A stretch of DNA of 64,000 nt from Cupriavidus taiwanensis LMG 19424 (GCF_000069785.1 NC_010528.1:2108001-2172000), one strand, 5' to 3'; shown: positions 11,303-22,649, counted from the stretch's first letter. Notes: generated by a model not told the origin, from the letters alone. Translations and numbers: made by a program.

Positions 11303-11417
11303 GTCTGTCTCCTCCGCTTGTTGCGGTGGTTGTTGATATGCCCGTAGTTTGCCACCGGCCCGGGCACCCGTGGCCACGCTTTCAGCGCGCTGGCGCACGG
11401 GACGGCAGCGGCACATG

Positions 11418-11451
11418 AAAAAAGGGGCGTGCCGACGGCATCGCCCCTTTT
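11418..11451 (-). terminator. Rho-independent terminator downstream of mltD
   Basis: Long hairpin: AAAAGGGGCG (11420-11429) pairs with CGCCCCTTTT (11442-11451), with an inner TGCCG-A-CGGCA stem. Read on the minus strand it ends in a run of six T, so it terminates mltD transcription. Confidence 0.85.
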
Positions 11452-11482
11452 GCTGTCCCGGCGTCGCGCCGGCGCGATCACG

Positions 11483-13171
11483 TCAGCGCGCCTTGACGCC
11501 TTTCCCGCTGGCCTTGGTGGTGGTCTTGGCCGACACCTTGGCGACGGCCGGCGCCTTGCCCCCGCGTCGCGGCGAGGCCTCGACCACCGCACGCTGGCGC
11601 GCCTCGCCCTTGGCGGAGACCCGGACCACCCTGGCGCCCTTGCCGCCCTTGCCGGTGGATTCCTTGCGGCTGGCCTGTTCGCTACGCTCGGACCGGTCCG
11701 CGCGTTCGGCCCGGTCGGCCCGGTCGGCGCGTTCGGCACGGGCCGCGCGCACGGCGCCGGCGCCGCGCACCGGCACCATCAGCACCAGGCTCTGCCCTGC
11801 CACCAGCTTGGTGCCCGAGAGCTTGTTCCAAGACTGCACCTGCCCCGCCGAGACGCCGTAGCGGCGCGCCACCGAGGCCACGGTATCGCGACGGCTGGCG
11901 CGCACCACCACGCGGCGGGCATCGGGCAGGTCGGGCTCCATCGCCAGCATGGCGCTGTCGGCAAGGGTGGCGCTGATGTCCTGGTCATGCCGGCCCGAGC
12001 GCGGGATCATCACGGTCGAGCCCGCCTTCAGGCGCATGCCCTTGGGGATGCTGTTGATCTCTCGCAGCGTGTCGGCATCGACATTCAGGCGCGCCGCGAG
12101 GGACTCGACGCGCTCGCGGCTGTCCACGGTCACCGCGGCCCAACTCGACAGCCCGCCGCGATAGGTGTTCAGGTTGTACTGGAAGCGCTCGGCGTTATCG
12201 AACGGCAGCAGGATCTGCGGGTTCGACGCGCCCAGGATCACCGGCCGGTTGAACGACGGGTTCAGTGCCTTGAACTCCTCCACCGACATGTCCGCCAGCT
12301 TGGCCGCAAGGTTCACGTCGATGTCGCGCGAGGTGGTCACCGTGACGAAGTACGGGTGGTCCGGGATCTCGGGCAGCTTGACGCCGTACGCAGCCGGGTT
12401 GGCGATGATGTTCTTGACCGCCTGCAGCTTCGGCACGTAATAGCGCGTCTCGTTGGGCATCGGCAGGCTGGCATAGTCGGTCGGCAGCCCGCGCGCCTGG
12501 TTGCGCGCGATCGCCCGCGACACGGCGCCCTCGCCCCAGTTGTACGCGGCCAGTGCCAGGTGCCAGTCGCCGAACATGTCGTAGAGCCGCGCCAGGTAGT
12601 CGAGCGCGGCGTCGGTCGAGGCCAGCACGTCGCGGCGCTCGTCGCGGAACATGTTCTGCTTCAGGTTGTAGGACTTGCCCGTGCTGGGGATGAACTGCCA
12701 CATCCCGGCCGCCTTGGCGGTGGACTGCGCCTGCGGATTGAACGCGCTCTCGACAAAGGGCAGCAGCGCCAGCTCGGTCGGCATCTTGCGCTGTTCCAGC
12801 TCCTCGACGATGTGATAGAGGTAGCGGCTCGAGCGCCCGACCATCCGTTCCATGTACTCCGGCCGCTGCGCATACCACTGGGTGCGGTCGTCGACCAGCG
12901 TGCCCTCCAGGTCCGTCATGGCGAAGCCGCGACGGATGCGGTCCCAGATGTCGTTGGACGGGCCGCGCAGCCAGTCCAGGCCGCCCTGGTCGACATTGAT
13001 GGTGGAAGTGGAAGAGAGCGCGGACTTGTCGCTGAGGGTGTTGAGCGGGTCCCGCTTGGCAGTCTGGGCGGTCGCGGCACCGTCGGCGCCTTCAGGCGGC
13101 GTGGGGGTGCTGGCGCACGCTGCAAGCAGCGCGGCGCACGCGACCACCGCCAGTAATCGACCAATTTTCAT
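11483..13171 (-). CDS. mltD: Membrane-bound lytic murein transglycosylase D (LysM lipoprotein)
   Basis: 562 residues. A signal peptide with lipobox LLAACAS places it as an outer-membrane lipoprotein (Cys19). The SLT domain carries catalytic Glu141 in LLPFVESAFNP and the GMWQFIPSTG motif; it cleaves peptidoglycan glycan strands. Two LysM modules follow at roughly 345-395 and 425-472. The last ~90 residues are a low-complexity, very basic tail with AERADRADRAERADR-type repeats, then Lys-rich sequence. A promoter with ideal spacing lies 36-64 nt upstream and a strong terminator follows the gene. Confidence 0.95.
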   Translation of the reverse strand: MKIGRLLAVVACAALLAACASTPTPPEGADGAATAQTAKRDPLNTLSDKSALSSTSTINVDQGGLDWLRGPSNDIWDRIRRGFAMTDLEGTLVDDRTQWYAQRPEYMERMVGRSSRYLYHIVEELEQRKMPTELALLPFVESAFNPQAQSTAKAAGMWQFIPSTGKSYNLKQNMFRDERRDVLASTDAALDYLARLYDMFGDWHLALAAYNWGEGAVSRAIARNQARGLPTDYASLPMPNETRYYVPKLQAVKNIIANPAAYGVKLPEIPDHPYFVTVTTSRDIDVNLAAKLADMSVEEFKALNPSFNRPVILGASNPQILLPFDNAERFQYNLNTYRGGLSSWAAVTVDSRERVESLAARLNVDADTLREINSIPKGMRLKAGSTVMIPRSGRHDQDISATLADSAMLAMEPDLPDARRVVVRASRRDTVASVARRYGVSAGQVQSWNKLSGTKLVAGQSLVLMVPVRGAGAVRAARAERADRADRAERADRSERSEQASRKESTGKGGKGARVVRVSAKGEARQRAVVEASPRRGGKAPAVAKVSAKTTTKASGKGVKAR

Positions 13172-13206
13172 TAAGTTCTCAAATCGTGGCGCTAAAAGGT
13201 TGCGTG

Positions 13207-13235
13207 ATGCTAAAAAAAACCGCGTATCGCGTCAA
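13207..13235 (-). promoter_or_regulatory. Sigma70 promoter for mltD
   Basis: Minus strand TTGACG (13230-13235), 17-nt spacer containing a T-run, then TAGCAT (13207-13212). The predicted start near 13200 gives a leader of about 30 nt to the mltD ATG at 13171. Confidence 0.7.
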
Positions 13236-13312
13236 TCAGATTTTCCATATAGCCGCTATCCGGCCGGCTGCCGCCAGGCCTTGCGGCGCAAGGCCGGCGG
13301 CCTGGCCGGGGG

Positions 13313-14113
13313 TCAGCGGAAATTGTCTTTCCAGCCGCGCAGCGCGCCGAAGTTCTGAGCATCGTCGGCGGCAGTCCCGCCGTGGGCCGACACCGCGGCA
13401 CGCACCGCCGGCTCGCGCGAGCGCAGGAACGGGTTCACCTGGCGCTCGTGGGCGATGGTGGTCGGCAGCGTCGGCTGGTTCGTGGCGCGCAGTGCCTCGA
13501 CCCGCGCCTCCCACGCCGCCAGTGCGGCATTGCCGGGCTCGACCGCGCGCGCGAAGCGAACATTGCTGCGGGTGTATTCGTGGGCGCAATAAACGCGGGT
13601 GTCGCCGGGCAGTGCCGCCAGCTTGTCCAGCGAGGCCAGCATCTGCGCCGGCGTGCCTTCGAACAGTCGCCCGCAGCCGCTGGCAAACAGGGTATCGCCG
13701 CAGAACAGCGCGGGCCCGGCTTCGCCCAGGTCCGCAACATAAGCGATGTGGCCGGCGGTGTGGCCGGGCACGTCCAGCACGCGCAGTGTCAGAGCCGGCG
13801 CCTCGAGCGTCGCCACGTCGCCCTCGCGCAGCGCCTGGGTACGTCCGCCGATACGCTCGCCCGCCGGCCCCAGCACCGGCAGCGGACCGCCCGAAGGTGC
13901 ACGCGGATGCGCGGCCAGCAACCCGGCCACCCCGCCCTGGTGATCGCCGTGGTGATGGGTGATTACAATAGCGCCCAGAGCCAGACCGCTTTGCGCCAGG
14001 AAGCGCTCCACCGGCGCGGCCTCGCCAGGATCGACCACGGCGGCGCAGTGCCCGTCGTGGATGGCCCAGATATAGTTATCCTGGAACGCCGGGATCGGCT
14101 CAACCTTCAACAT
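13313..14113 (-). CDS. gloB: Hydroxyacylglutathione hydrolase (glyoxalase II)
   Basis: 266-residue metallo-beta-lactamase-fold thioesterase that hydrolyses S-D-lactoylglutathione. The metal-binding motif is [10 protein letters not shown] (about residues 54-63); further ligands are [23 protein letters not shown] and YCAHEYT. Two in-frame ATGs exist. AGGAG lies 7 nt before the second (14113) but only 1 nt before the first (14119), so the second is chosen. The divergent methyltransferase starts just 12 nt away, an arrangement shared with enterobacterial gloB/yafS. Confidence 0.95.
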   Translation of the reverse strand: MLKVEPIPAFQDNYIWAIHDGHCAAVVDPGEAAPVERFLAQSGLALGAIVITHHHGDHQGGVAGLLAAHPRAPSGGPLPVLGPAGERIGGRTQALREGDVATLEAPALTLRVLDVPGHTAGHIAYVADLGEAGPALFCGDTLFASGCGRLFEGTPAQMLASLDKLAALPGDTRVYCAHEYTRSNVRFARAVEPGNAALAAWEARVEALRATNQPTLPTTIAHERQVNPFLRSREPAVRAAVSAHGGTAADDAQNFGALRGWKDNFR

Positions 14114-14125
14114 GCGCATGCTCCT

Positions 14126-14926
14126 ATGTCCAATCGTCCCAATCACCCGATTGTAAGCTGGGAAGACTGGCTGGCCTCGCCGCCCGGCGAGTACATGCTG
14201 CGCTGGGAGGCGCAGCAGTACGACCGGACCGTGGCCGACATCTTCGGCTATCACGCGGTCCAGCTGGGACTGCCCTATATCGATACCCTGCGCGAGAACC
14301 GGATGCCGTTCTCGGCGCTGGCGCTGGACCCGTCCAGCGGCCCGCACGGGCCCCGTGCCGCACATCCGGATGCACGCCAGCTGCTGTGCCGTTTCGACGA
14401 ACTGCCGTTCGACACCCAGAGCATCGACCTGGTCACCCTGCCCCACATCCTGGAGTTTGCCGAAGACCCGCATGAAGTGCTGCGCGAAGTCTCGCGGGTG
14501 CTGATGCCCGAGGGCCGCGTGGTGGTCACCTGCTTCAACCCGGTGAGCCTGTGGGGCGCGCGCCAGGGCATGAACCGGCTCGGCGCCACGCCGTTCCTGC
14601 CGACAGACGCGCAGCAGATCGGCTTCGTGCGCATCAAGGACTGGCTCAAGCTGCTTGGCTTCGATATCATCCGCGGCCGCTTCGGCTGCTATTGCCCGCC
14701 GTATCGCACCGACCGCTGGCTGCAGCGCACCGCCTTCATGGAGAAGGCCGGCGACCGCTGGTGGCCGATCTTCGGCGCGGTCTATATGATTTCGGCGATC
14801 AAGCGCGTGCGCAATATCCGCCTGGTCGGGCCGGCCTGGAAGAGCAAGCCGGCGCTGGCGCCGGTGTCCGCACCCGTGGCCACCCCCACCGGCACGCATG
14901 GCAAGACCCCAGGCAAGGAGCGCTGA
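14126..14926 (+). CDS. SAM-dependent methyltransferase-like protein (YafS type)
   Basis: 266 residues with a type-11 methyltransferase core: [27 protein letters not shown] followed by [12 protein letters not shown], written here as adjacent blocks, correspond to motifs II and III. The glycine-rich motif I normally contacting SAM is not recognisable; that region reads [14 protein letters not shown]. The synteny gloB, yafS-like, rnhA, dnaQ matches that in E. coli. Function is unknown. The ATG at 14126 has no visible ribosome site and lies 12 nt from the divergent gloB start, so its promoter must be inside gloB or the transcript is nearly leaderless. The C-terminus is Pro/Ala/Lys-rich. Confidence 0.85.
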   Translation: MSNRPNHPIVSWEDWLASPPGEYMLRWEAQQYDRTVADIFGYHAVQLGLPYIDTLRENRMPFSALALDPSSGPHGPRAAHPDARQLLCRFDELPFDTQSIDLVTLPHILEFAEDPHEVLREVSRVLMPEGRVVVTCFNPVSLWGARQGMNRLGATPFLPTDAQQIGFVRIKDWLKLLGFDIIRGRFGCYCPPYRTDRWLQRTAFMEKAGDRWWPIFGAVYMISAIKRVRNIRLVGPAWKSKPALAPVSAPVATPTGTHGKTPGKER

Positions 14927-15024
14927 CGCGACCCGGCTTTGCGCGCCCGGCGCCTTATCCGCCTTATCCGCCCTACCCGCTCTCAATGCGCCATCCGATC
15001 CGCGGGTGGCCACCACGGAATCAC

Positions 15025-15462
15025 ATGCAAGAAGTCACGATCTACTCCGACGGCGCCTGCAAGGGCAATCCCGGCCGCGGCGGCTGGGGCGCGGTGCTCG
15101 TCGCCGGCACCAGCGAGAAAGAGCTGTTCGGCGGCGAACCGAACACCACCAACAACCGCATGGAAATGACCGCCGTGATCGAAGCGCTGCGCGCGCTCAA
15201 GCGGCCCTGCGTGGTGCGCGTCTATACCGACTCCCAGTACGTGCAAAAGGGCATCAGCGAATGGCTGCCCGGCTGGAAGGCGCGCGGCTGGAAGACCGCC
15301 GACAAGAAGCCAGTCAAGAATGCCGACCTGTGGCAGGCGCTGGACACCTTGGCGCAAGCGCACCAGATCTCCTGGCACTGGGTACGCGGCCACAACGGCC
15401 ACCCCGGCAACGAGCGCGCCGACGCGCTGGCCAACCGCGGCGTCGAATCGATCGGCCGCTGA
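15025..15462 (+). CDS. rnhA: Ribonuclease HI
   Basis: 145 residues, standard RNase HI length. It cleaves RNA in RNA-DNA hybrids. The four catalytic acids are visible: Asp9 in [12 protein letters not shown], Glu47 in NRMEMTA, Asp69 in YTDSQYV, and Asp in NERADALA; the basic protrusion [17 protein letters not shown] is also present. The start [10 protein letters not shown] at 15025 matches family N-termini. An upstream in-frame ATG (14985) would add an atypical Pro/Arg segment. It lies between the methyltransferase and dnaQ, the usual synteny. Confidence 0.97.
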   Translation: MQEVTIYSDGACKGNPGRGGWGAVLVAGTSEKELFGGEPNTTNNRMEMTAVIEALRALKRPCVVRVYTDSQYVQKGISEWLPGWKARGWKTADKKPVKNADLWQALDTLAQAHQISWHWVRGHNGHPGNERADALANRGVESIGR

Positions 15463-15519
15463 CCGGGTTTCGCAACACCGCTGACAACAAGCGCGGAACG
15501 CCCGCCCCGCTCCGCTAGA

Positions 15520-16260
15520 ATGCCCGCCATGCGACAAATCGTTCTCGATACCGAAACCACCGGCCTGAATGCCGCCACCGGCGACCGCCTGATCGAAATC
15601 GGCTGCGTCGAGCTGATGAACCGCCGGCTGACGGGGCGCCACCTGCACTTCTACGTCAACCCGGAGCGCGATATCGATGAGGGCGCGATCGCCGTTCACG
15701 GCATCACCGTCGAGTTCCTGGCCGACAAGCCCCGCTTCGCCGAGGTCGTCCACGACATCCGCGAGTTCGTCCAGGACGCCGAGCTGATCATCCACAACGC
15801 GCAGTTCGACCTGGGCTTCCTCGACATGGAATTCCAGCTGCTGGGCCTGCCGCCGTTTCGCCAGCATGTCGGCAACGTGATCGATACCCTGCGCGAAGCC
15901 CGCCAGATGTTCCCGGGCAAGCGCAATTCGCTGGATGCCCTGTGCGAACGCCTTGGCATCAGCAACGCCCACCGCAAGCTGCACGGCGCGCTGCTGGACG
16001 CCGAATTGCTGGCCGAGGTCTACCTGGCCATGACGCGCGGCCAGGATTCGCTGGTGATTGACACGCTCGACGGCGGCAGCGGCCAGGACGGCGTGGTCAC
16101 CACCGCCGACCTTTCGAGGCTGACCTTGCCCGTACTGCGCGCCACGGACGAGGAACAGCAGGCCCACCTTGCCCTGCTGAAGGGTCTCGACAAGGCCAGC
16201 GGCGGCAAGACGGTATGGCAGGAAGAGCCGGCGGAAGGCCCGGGAACGCTGGCCGCGTAA
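15520..16260 (+). CDS. dnaQ: DNA polymerase III epsilon subunit (3'-5' proofreading exonuclease)
   Basis: 246 residues, DnaQ-family exonuclease. ExoI LDTETTG (with the catalytic DxE), ExoII HNAQFDLGFL and ExoIII-epsilon HGALLDAELLAEVY are all present. The C-terminal tail, about 185-246, should bind the polymerase alpha subunit. The start is ATG 15520 (MPAMRQIV); ATG 15529 (MRQIVLDTET) is an equally good alternative, since E. coli-type proteins begin close to the first strand. It follows rnhA by 57 nt, and a tRNA gene lies downstream with its own promoter. Confidence 0.96.
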   Translation: MPAMRQIVLDTETTGLNAATGDRLIEIGCVELMNRRLTGRHLHFYVNPERDIDEGAIAVHGITVEFLADKPRFAEVVHDIREFVQDAELIIHNAQFDLGFLDMEFQLLGLPPFRQHVGNVIDTLREARQMFPGKRNSLDALCERLGISNAHRKLHGALLDAELLAEVYLAMTRGQDSLVIDTLDGGSGQDGVVTTADLSRLTLPVLRATDEEQQAHLALLKGLDKASGGKTVWQEEPAEGPGTLAA

Positions 16261-16279
16261 CAAAAATTCAAAAAAGGGC

Positions 16280-16308
16280 TTTACAAGATACAAGAACCTC
16301 TGCATAAT
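16280..16308 (+). promoter_or_regulatory. Sigma70 promoter for tRNA-Val
   Basis: TTTACA (16280-16285), 17-nt spacer, CATAAT (16303-16308), in an AT-rich gap after dnaQ. The predicted start near 16315 lies about 35 nt before the tRNA 5' end. Confidence 0.7.
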
Positions 16309-16349
16309 CTCACTTCTCTGCTGCACGACGGCAACGACGACGCAGACAG

Positions 16350-16424
16350 GGGTGGTTAGCTCAGCGGTAGAGCACTGCCTTCACACGGCAGGGGTCACAG
16401 GTTCAATCCCTGTACCACCCACCA
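16350..16424 (+). tRNA. tRNA-Val(CAC)
   Basis: 75-nt cloverleaf including encoded CCA. The acceptor stem GGGTGGT pairs with ACCACCC; the D arm contains TTAGCTCAGC; the anticodon loop TTCACAC gives anticodon CAC (codon GUG); the T arm is ACAGGTTCAATCCCTGT. Confidence 0.96.
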
Positions 16425-16432
16425 GATTCAGG

Positions 16433-16458
16433 AAAGCCAGCCTCGCGCTGGCTTTTTT
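16433..16458 (+). terminator. Rho-independent terminator of tRNA-Val
   Basis: AAAGCCAGC, loop CTCGC, GCTGGCTTT followed by T residues (six in a row), 8 nt after the tRNA CCA end. Confidence 0.9.
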
Positions 16459-16626
16459 CATTTCGGCACGCCCTCTCCCGGCACTCGCGAAACTACTCCG
16501 CTCCCGGGGCAAGATTCGCCTTATTTCTGGACCTGCGTGCGACCGGCACCGCAAGGCCCCGGCCACCGCCGGGGGTTACCTTGCCAGCGACCAGCCGCAC
16601 GCCAGCCGATACGGATGCCCTGGCGG

Positions 16627-17244
16627 TCAGGACCGCCAGGCACCTGCGTCGGCAACAACCGTGGCAAACCGGTCGTTCAGCGCGGCGAGCGTGCTGCGAT
16701 GCAGATCAGCCGCTGGCACTGCCGGCCCGCCCAGCGGATCCGGCAGGTCGCGCGTGGCGCAGGCCGCGGCCACGACGGTGCTGCGAAAGCCGTGGTCGAG
16801 CGCCGCCCGGACCGTGGCGCTGACGCACATATGAGTCTGAAAGCCGGCGACGATCAACTCCTTGCGGCCAAGCCGCGACAGCTCATCGGCCAGCGTGGTG
16901 CCGGCGAAGCTGTTGGGCAAACCTTTGGTGACCGTGATTTCGCCACCGTCCGGCCCCACCCCTTCGATAAAGGCCGCATACGGGCCGGTCGGATCGAAGG
17001 CCAGACTGCCCGGCCGGCCATGGTGCGCCACATGGATCACGGGCGTGCCGTGCGCGCGCGCCAGCGCCAGCAAGTCCGCGCAGGCAGCCACGGCGGCCGG
17101 CATGCCGGCCAGAGGCAGGCGACCATCGACGTACTCGCGCTGATGGTCGATCAGGATCAGGACAGAGGCATCCCAGGCCGAAGGAATGCGGCTGGCTCCG
17201 GCGAGGTCGAGCAGTGTAGTGGGCGTGATCATGGGTGTCGTCAT
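16627..17244 (-). CDS. Isochorismatase-family cysteine hydrolase
   Basis: 205 residues, alpha/beta fold of isochorismatase-like hydrolases (nicotinamidase, ureidomalonase and related). The catalytic triad is visible: Asp in ILIDHQREY, Lys in TVTKGLPNSF and Cys in GFQTHMCVSAT; the oxyanion cis-peptide region GRKELIVAG precedes the Cys. Substrate unknown. The start MTTPMITPTTLL at 17244 is chosen; the frame is open to 17322 but that extension is Arg/Pro-rich and atypical. It stands alone, convergent with tRNA-Val and divergent from the diguanylate cyclase. Confidence 0.88.
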   Translation of the reverse strand: MTTPMITPTTLLDLAGASRIPSAWDASVLILIDHQREYVDGRLPLAGMPAAVAACADLLALARAHGTPVIHVAHHGRPGSLAFDPTGPYAAFIEGVGPDGGEITVTKGLPNSFAGTTLADELSRLGRKELIVAGFQTHMCVSATVRAALDHGFRSTVVAAACATRDLPDPLGGPAVPAADLHRSTLAALNDRFATVVADAGAWRS

Positions 17245-17500
17245 GGGCGATGGACCTGGTTGTCTGCGGGGATCGGCCCGCGTGGAAGTGCGGGCAGCCA
17301 GCATCCTAACGGGTGACGGCAACGTTTGCCTGCGCAGCTCCGGCCGAGTGAAGGCCCCCGCAAGCGCCAGCGCGGACTTTGTTGCAAACAGTTTCTAAAT
17401 CCCCCTTGACTTCTGCTAACCTTCTCAACACACCATCGCCAGCCCTGGGCGGCCAGCGCGAACGGGAAACGGGTCAGTGCGCACAAGAAAGAAGTTAATC
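17245..17500. other. Divergent intergenic region
   Basis: About 256 nt between the isochorismatase-like gene and the diguanylate cyclase. An AT-richer patch around 17380-17435 (TTGCAAACAGTTTCTAAAT, then TTGACT) probably holds the cyclase promoter, but no convincing -35/-10 pair with proper spacing could be fixed. Confidence 0.4.
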
Positions 17501-19501
17501 ATGCAGCACTCTTTGAAGTATCGGATGGCGCTAGCCACGGCGGGGGTGGTGACGCTGATCATCGTGCTGCGCGCGCTCTACGCCCAGTATTACGCCTATG
17601 ACAGCCTGAAGAACCTGCTGCAGTCCCAGCAGGACACGCTGGTCGAGATGGTCGGCGAGCAGCTCGATGAAAAGCTGCAGGGCCGCGCCGCCGTGCTGCA
17701 TCGGATGGCGCGCCAGTTTTCCGCCATGCATGCCGCCAGGCCGGCCGACTTGCGCCGTGCGGCCGAGGCCCTGGTGGATATCCCGGACACTTTCAATGCC
17801 GTCTTCCTCGCCTCGCCCGACGGCGAACTGACCTTCAGCACCGCCGTGCCGGATGGGGTGCACCTGCGCGTGAACGACCGCGACTATTTCCGCGACGTCC
17901 TGCACGGCCAGTCATTCGCGGTGTCGGACCTGATCCAGGGCAAGCAGACCAACGCGCCGGGCGTGGTGCTGGCGGTACCCATGCGGGGGCCCGCCGGCGA
18001 ATTGCGCGGCGTGGTCGGCGGCGTGCTCAACCTGGCGGACAGCAACTTCCTGCGCGAGCTGGCGCATAGCCGGGTGGGCACCACCGGCAGCTTTTGCCTG
18101 GTGTCCGCCGGCACCCAGCCCCGCTATGCGATGCATGCGGACCTGTCGCGCGTGCTGACGCCGGCGCGTGCTATCGGCGAGGCCTGCGGCGCCGAGCAGG
18201 CGCCCAGCCTGCTGGAAGTCCTGACGCCGACCCAGCCGATCGTTGCACGCTACCTGCTGGCATCCAACGGCTGGGAAGTGGTTGCGGTCCTGCCGGCGGC
18301 CGAAGCCTATGCGCCGCTGATCACCGTACGCCAGCGGACGCTCGTGATGGGGGCGATCACCATGGTGATCGCGGGCGGGCTGATGTGGCTGGTGATGTGG
18401 CGGCTGCTGGCGCCGCTGCAGCGGCTGCATCGCGCGGTGCGCCAGCTCGGCAGCAACCCCGGAGCGTTGGCGGAATTGCCGGTCGGGCACGCGGACGAGA
18501 TCGGCGAGCTGGCGGCAACCTTCGCCGGCGTCGTAGCCCAGCTGTCGGAGCGCGAGGCTGCGCTGCAGGCCGCCAAGGACCGTGCCGCCGCCAGCGAAAA
18601 GCGCATCGAAGCAATTGCCAACCATGTGCCGGACTTTATTTCGTTCATCGACACGCAGCAGCGCTACGTCTTCGTCAACGAGGCTTATGCACGGCGGTAC
18701 GGCTTGCCGGCGCAGCAGATCGTGGGCCTGTCGCTGCGCGAGCTGTGGGGCACGCAGGAATACCTGGCCTGCCAGCCCTATCTGCAGCAAGCCGGCACCG
18801 GCCAGGCCGTGACCTTTACCCGCGAAAGCGCCGACGGCACCGAGTGCATCGAAATCACCTGTCAGCCGGCGTGGAACGATGCCCAGGACACCGTGGTGGG
18901 CCTGCACATGTTCGGTCGCAATGTCACGCACGAGCGCGAAAAGCTGCGCAGCCTGGAAGCCCAGACTGTCTCGGACTACCTGACCGGCCTGCTCAACCGC
19001 AAGGGCTTCGACCGGCGCCTGGCCGAAGCCATGGCACGCGCCGGCGCCAGCGCCTGCCCGCTGGCGCTGCTGCTGGTGGACCTGGACGACTTCAAGGCGG
19101 TCAACGACACTTATGGCCACCCCATCGGCGACCAGCTGCTGGTGACATTCGCGCAGCGCCTGCGTGCCTGCGTGCGCAAGGGCGATGCCGTCGCGCGCAT
19201 CGGCGGCGACGAATTCGCGGTGATCCTGGAAGGTATCGCGGACCGCCACGCGATGGCATCGGTGGCCGACACCATCGTGCAGGCCGCGCGCATACCTTTC
19301 GTGATCGACGGCCATACGCTGGCGGCATCGGCCAGCGTCGGCTCGGCGCTCCACGAGGCGCGACACGCCATGACCGTGAGCGAGCTGTTCCTGCACGCCG
19401 ACATGGCGCTCTATCAGGCCAAGCGGCATGGCAAGGCGCGCCACGCCGCGCAGGCGGCGCACGCGGCAGAGCCGTCCAACGTGGTCTCGCCAGCGGGCTA
19501 G
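17501..19501 (+). CDS. Membrane sensor diguanylate cyclase (Cache-HAMP-PAS-GGDEF)
   Basis: 666 residues. A transmembrane helix near 12-30, a periplasmic Cache-like sensor (about 35-275, with NDRDYFRDV and VVLAVPMRG), a second transmembrane helix near 283-308, HAMP, PAS (about 375-490: HVPDFISFIDTQQRYVFVN), then GGDEF. The active-site motif is RIGGDEFAV and an RxxD inhibitory site (RKGD) lies five residues upstream, so it should synthesise c-di-GMP with product inhibition. No EAL domain follows. The start ATG 17501 has AAGAAAG upstream; a GTG at 17477 is an alternative. Ligand unknown. Confidence 0.93.
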   Translation: MQHSLKYRMALATAGVVTLIIVLRALYAQYYAYDSLKNLLQSQQDTLVEMVGEQLDEKLQGRAAVLHRMARQFSAMHAARPADLRRAAEALVDIPDTFNAVFLASPDGELTFSTAVPDGVHLRVNDRDYFRDVLHGQSFAVSDLIQGKQTNAPGVVLAVPMRGPAGELRGVVGGVLNLADSNFLRELAHSRVGTTGSFCLVSAGTQPRYAMHADLSRVLTPARAIGEACGAEQAPSLLEVLTPTQPIVARYLLASNGWEVVAVLPAAEAYAPLITVRQRTLVMGAITMVIAGGLMWLVMWRLLAPLQRLHRAVRQLGSNPGALAELPVGHADEIGELAATFAGVVAQLSEREAALQAAKDRAAASEKRIEAIANHVPDFISFIDTQQRYVFVNEAYARRYGLPAQQIVGLSLRELWGTQEYLACQPYLQQAGTGQAVTFTRESADGTECIEITCQPAWNDAQDTVVGLHMFGRNVTHEREKLRSLEAQTVSDYLTGLLNRKGFDRRLAEAMARAGASACPLALLLVDLDDFKAVNDTYGHPIGDQLLVTFAQRLRACVRKGDAVARIGGDEFAVILEGIADRHAMASVADTIVQAARIPFVIDGHTLAASASVGSALHEARHAMTVSELFLHADMALYQAKRHGKARHAAQAAHAAEPSNVVSPAG

Positions 19502-19536
19502 CGCCGACGTCGGGCCCCCAATGGCCCGTTGCGAAC

Positions 19537-19566
19537 TCTCCTCTCCCGCGAGCGGGAGAGAAGAGC
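19537..19566. repeat. Palindromic intergenic repeat, copy 1
   Basis: A 14-bp arm pair, one mismatch, around the core CTCTCCCGCGAGCGGGAGAG (19541-19560). It lies between convergent genes. The same core recurs at 26807 and twice at 49343-49463, always intergenic, so it belongs to a dispersed REP-like family and may also stop transcription here. Confidence 0.8.
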
Positions 19567-19606
19567 GAAACCGCGGCTTTCATTCATTGCCGCGGTCTCG
19601 AAGACC

Positions 19607-21346
<1,740 letters not shown>

Positions 21347-21453
21347 CGGTGTCTCCTCAAGAATCCCCTGCCCCGGTTATGGTCTGGGTGGCGGCCCCGG
21401 GGTGGGGACAAGCCGCGTTTCCCGTTCATGCGTGGATCCCGGCCGGCGCGGCG

Positions 21454-21762
21454 CTAGCCCTTGCGCAGGATCAGCGCCAGCACCAGCATCGATGCCGCGA
21501 AGCTGATCCACACCGACGGCTCTTCCGGCAGCGCCAGCCATGCGGCAACCTTCTCGCCAAGCCCGACCCATGCCAGGTTGATCCACGCCGCGCACATCAG
21601 GCCGATGAAGAGCCGGTCGCCGCGGGTGGTGGCGACCGGCAGGAAGCCCTTGCGCAGCACCGACGGCGAGCGGATTTCCAGGATCGTCATGCCGATCAGC
21701 ATCACCACGATGCAGCCAAAGAACACCGCCACCGGTGTGGTCCATACCATCCAGCTCAGCAT
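21454..21762 (-). CDS. glpU: Small integral membrane protein of glycerol ABC system (DUF2160)
   Basis: 102 residues with three probable transmembrane helices (about 7-28, 50-66, 83-98). It matches the DUF2160 small membrane proteins that always accompany rhizobial-type glycerol importers as GlpU. Its role is not established; it may stabilise or regulate the permease. It sits between the permease glpQ (28 nt) and glpV (107 nt) on the minus strand. Confidence 0.85.
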   Translation of the reverse strand: MLSWMVWTTPVAVFFGCIVVMLIGMTILEIRSPSVLRKGFLPVATTRGDRLFIGLMCAAWINLAWVGLGEKVAAWLALPEEPSVWISFAASMLVLALILRKG

Positions 21763-21790
21763 TGGCGCCGTCTCCTTGCGAAGGCCTGCG

Positions 21791-22649
21791 TTAAACCCGG
21801 CCCATCGCGAAGCCCTTCGCGATGTAGTGCCGCACGAACCAGATCACGATGCCGCCGGGCACGATGGTCAGCACGCCGGCCGCGGCCAGCACGCCCCAGT
21901 CCATGCCCGATGCCGACACCGTGCGCGTCATGGTGGCGACGATGGGCTTGGCGTTGACCGAGGTCAGCGTGCGCGCCAGCAGCAGTTCGACCCAGCTGAA
22001 CATGAAGCAGAAGAACGCGGCCACGCCAACGCCGGCCTTGATCAGCGGCAGGAAGATGGTCAGGAAGAAGCGCGGGAACGAGTAGCCGTCGACATAGGCA
22101 GTCTCGTCGATCTCGCGCGGCACGCCCGACATGAAGCCCTCCAGGATCCACACCGCCAGCGGCACGTTGAAGACCAGGTGCGCCAGCGCCACGCCCAGGT
22201 GCGTATCCATCAGCCCGATGGTGCTGTAGAGCTGGAAGAACGGCAGCAGGAACACCGCCGGCGGTGTCATGCGGTTGGTCAGCAGCCAGAAGAACACGTG
22301 CTTGTCGCCGATGAACTGGTAGCGCGAGAAGGCGTAGGCGGCCGGCAGCGCCACGCCGATCGAGATCACCGTGTTCAGCGCCACGTAGATCATCGAGTTG
22401 ACGTAGCCCGAATACCAGGACGGATCGGTGAAGATGGTCTTGTAGTGCTCCAGCGTGAACTGGCCCGGCCACAGCGACAGCGTGGAGACGATCTCCTCGT
22501 TGGTCTTGAACGACATGTTGACCATCCAGTAGATCGGCACGATCGCGAACACCAGGTAGGCCAGCAGGAAGCCGGCGCGCCACCAGGCGGCGCGGTTGGC
22601 CTTTGCCGGGATCGCGGTGGGAATCACGGCGGGGACTGCCGAAGAGATC

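Noticed and set aside
14113..14119. First ATG (14119) as gloB start
   Set aside because: Shine-Dalgarno AGGAG is only 1 nt before it but 7 nt before the second ATG.
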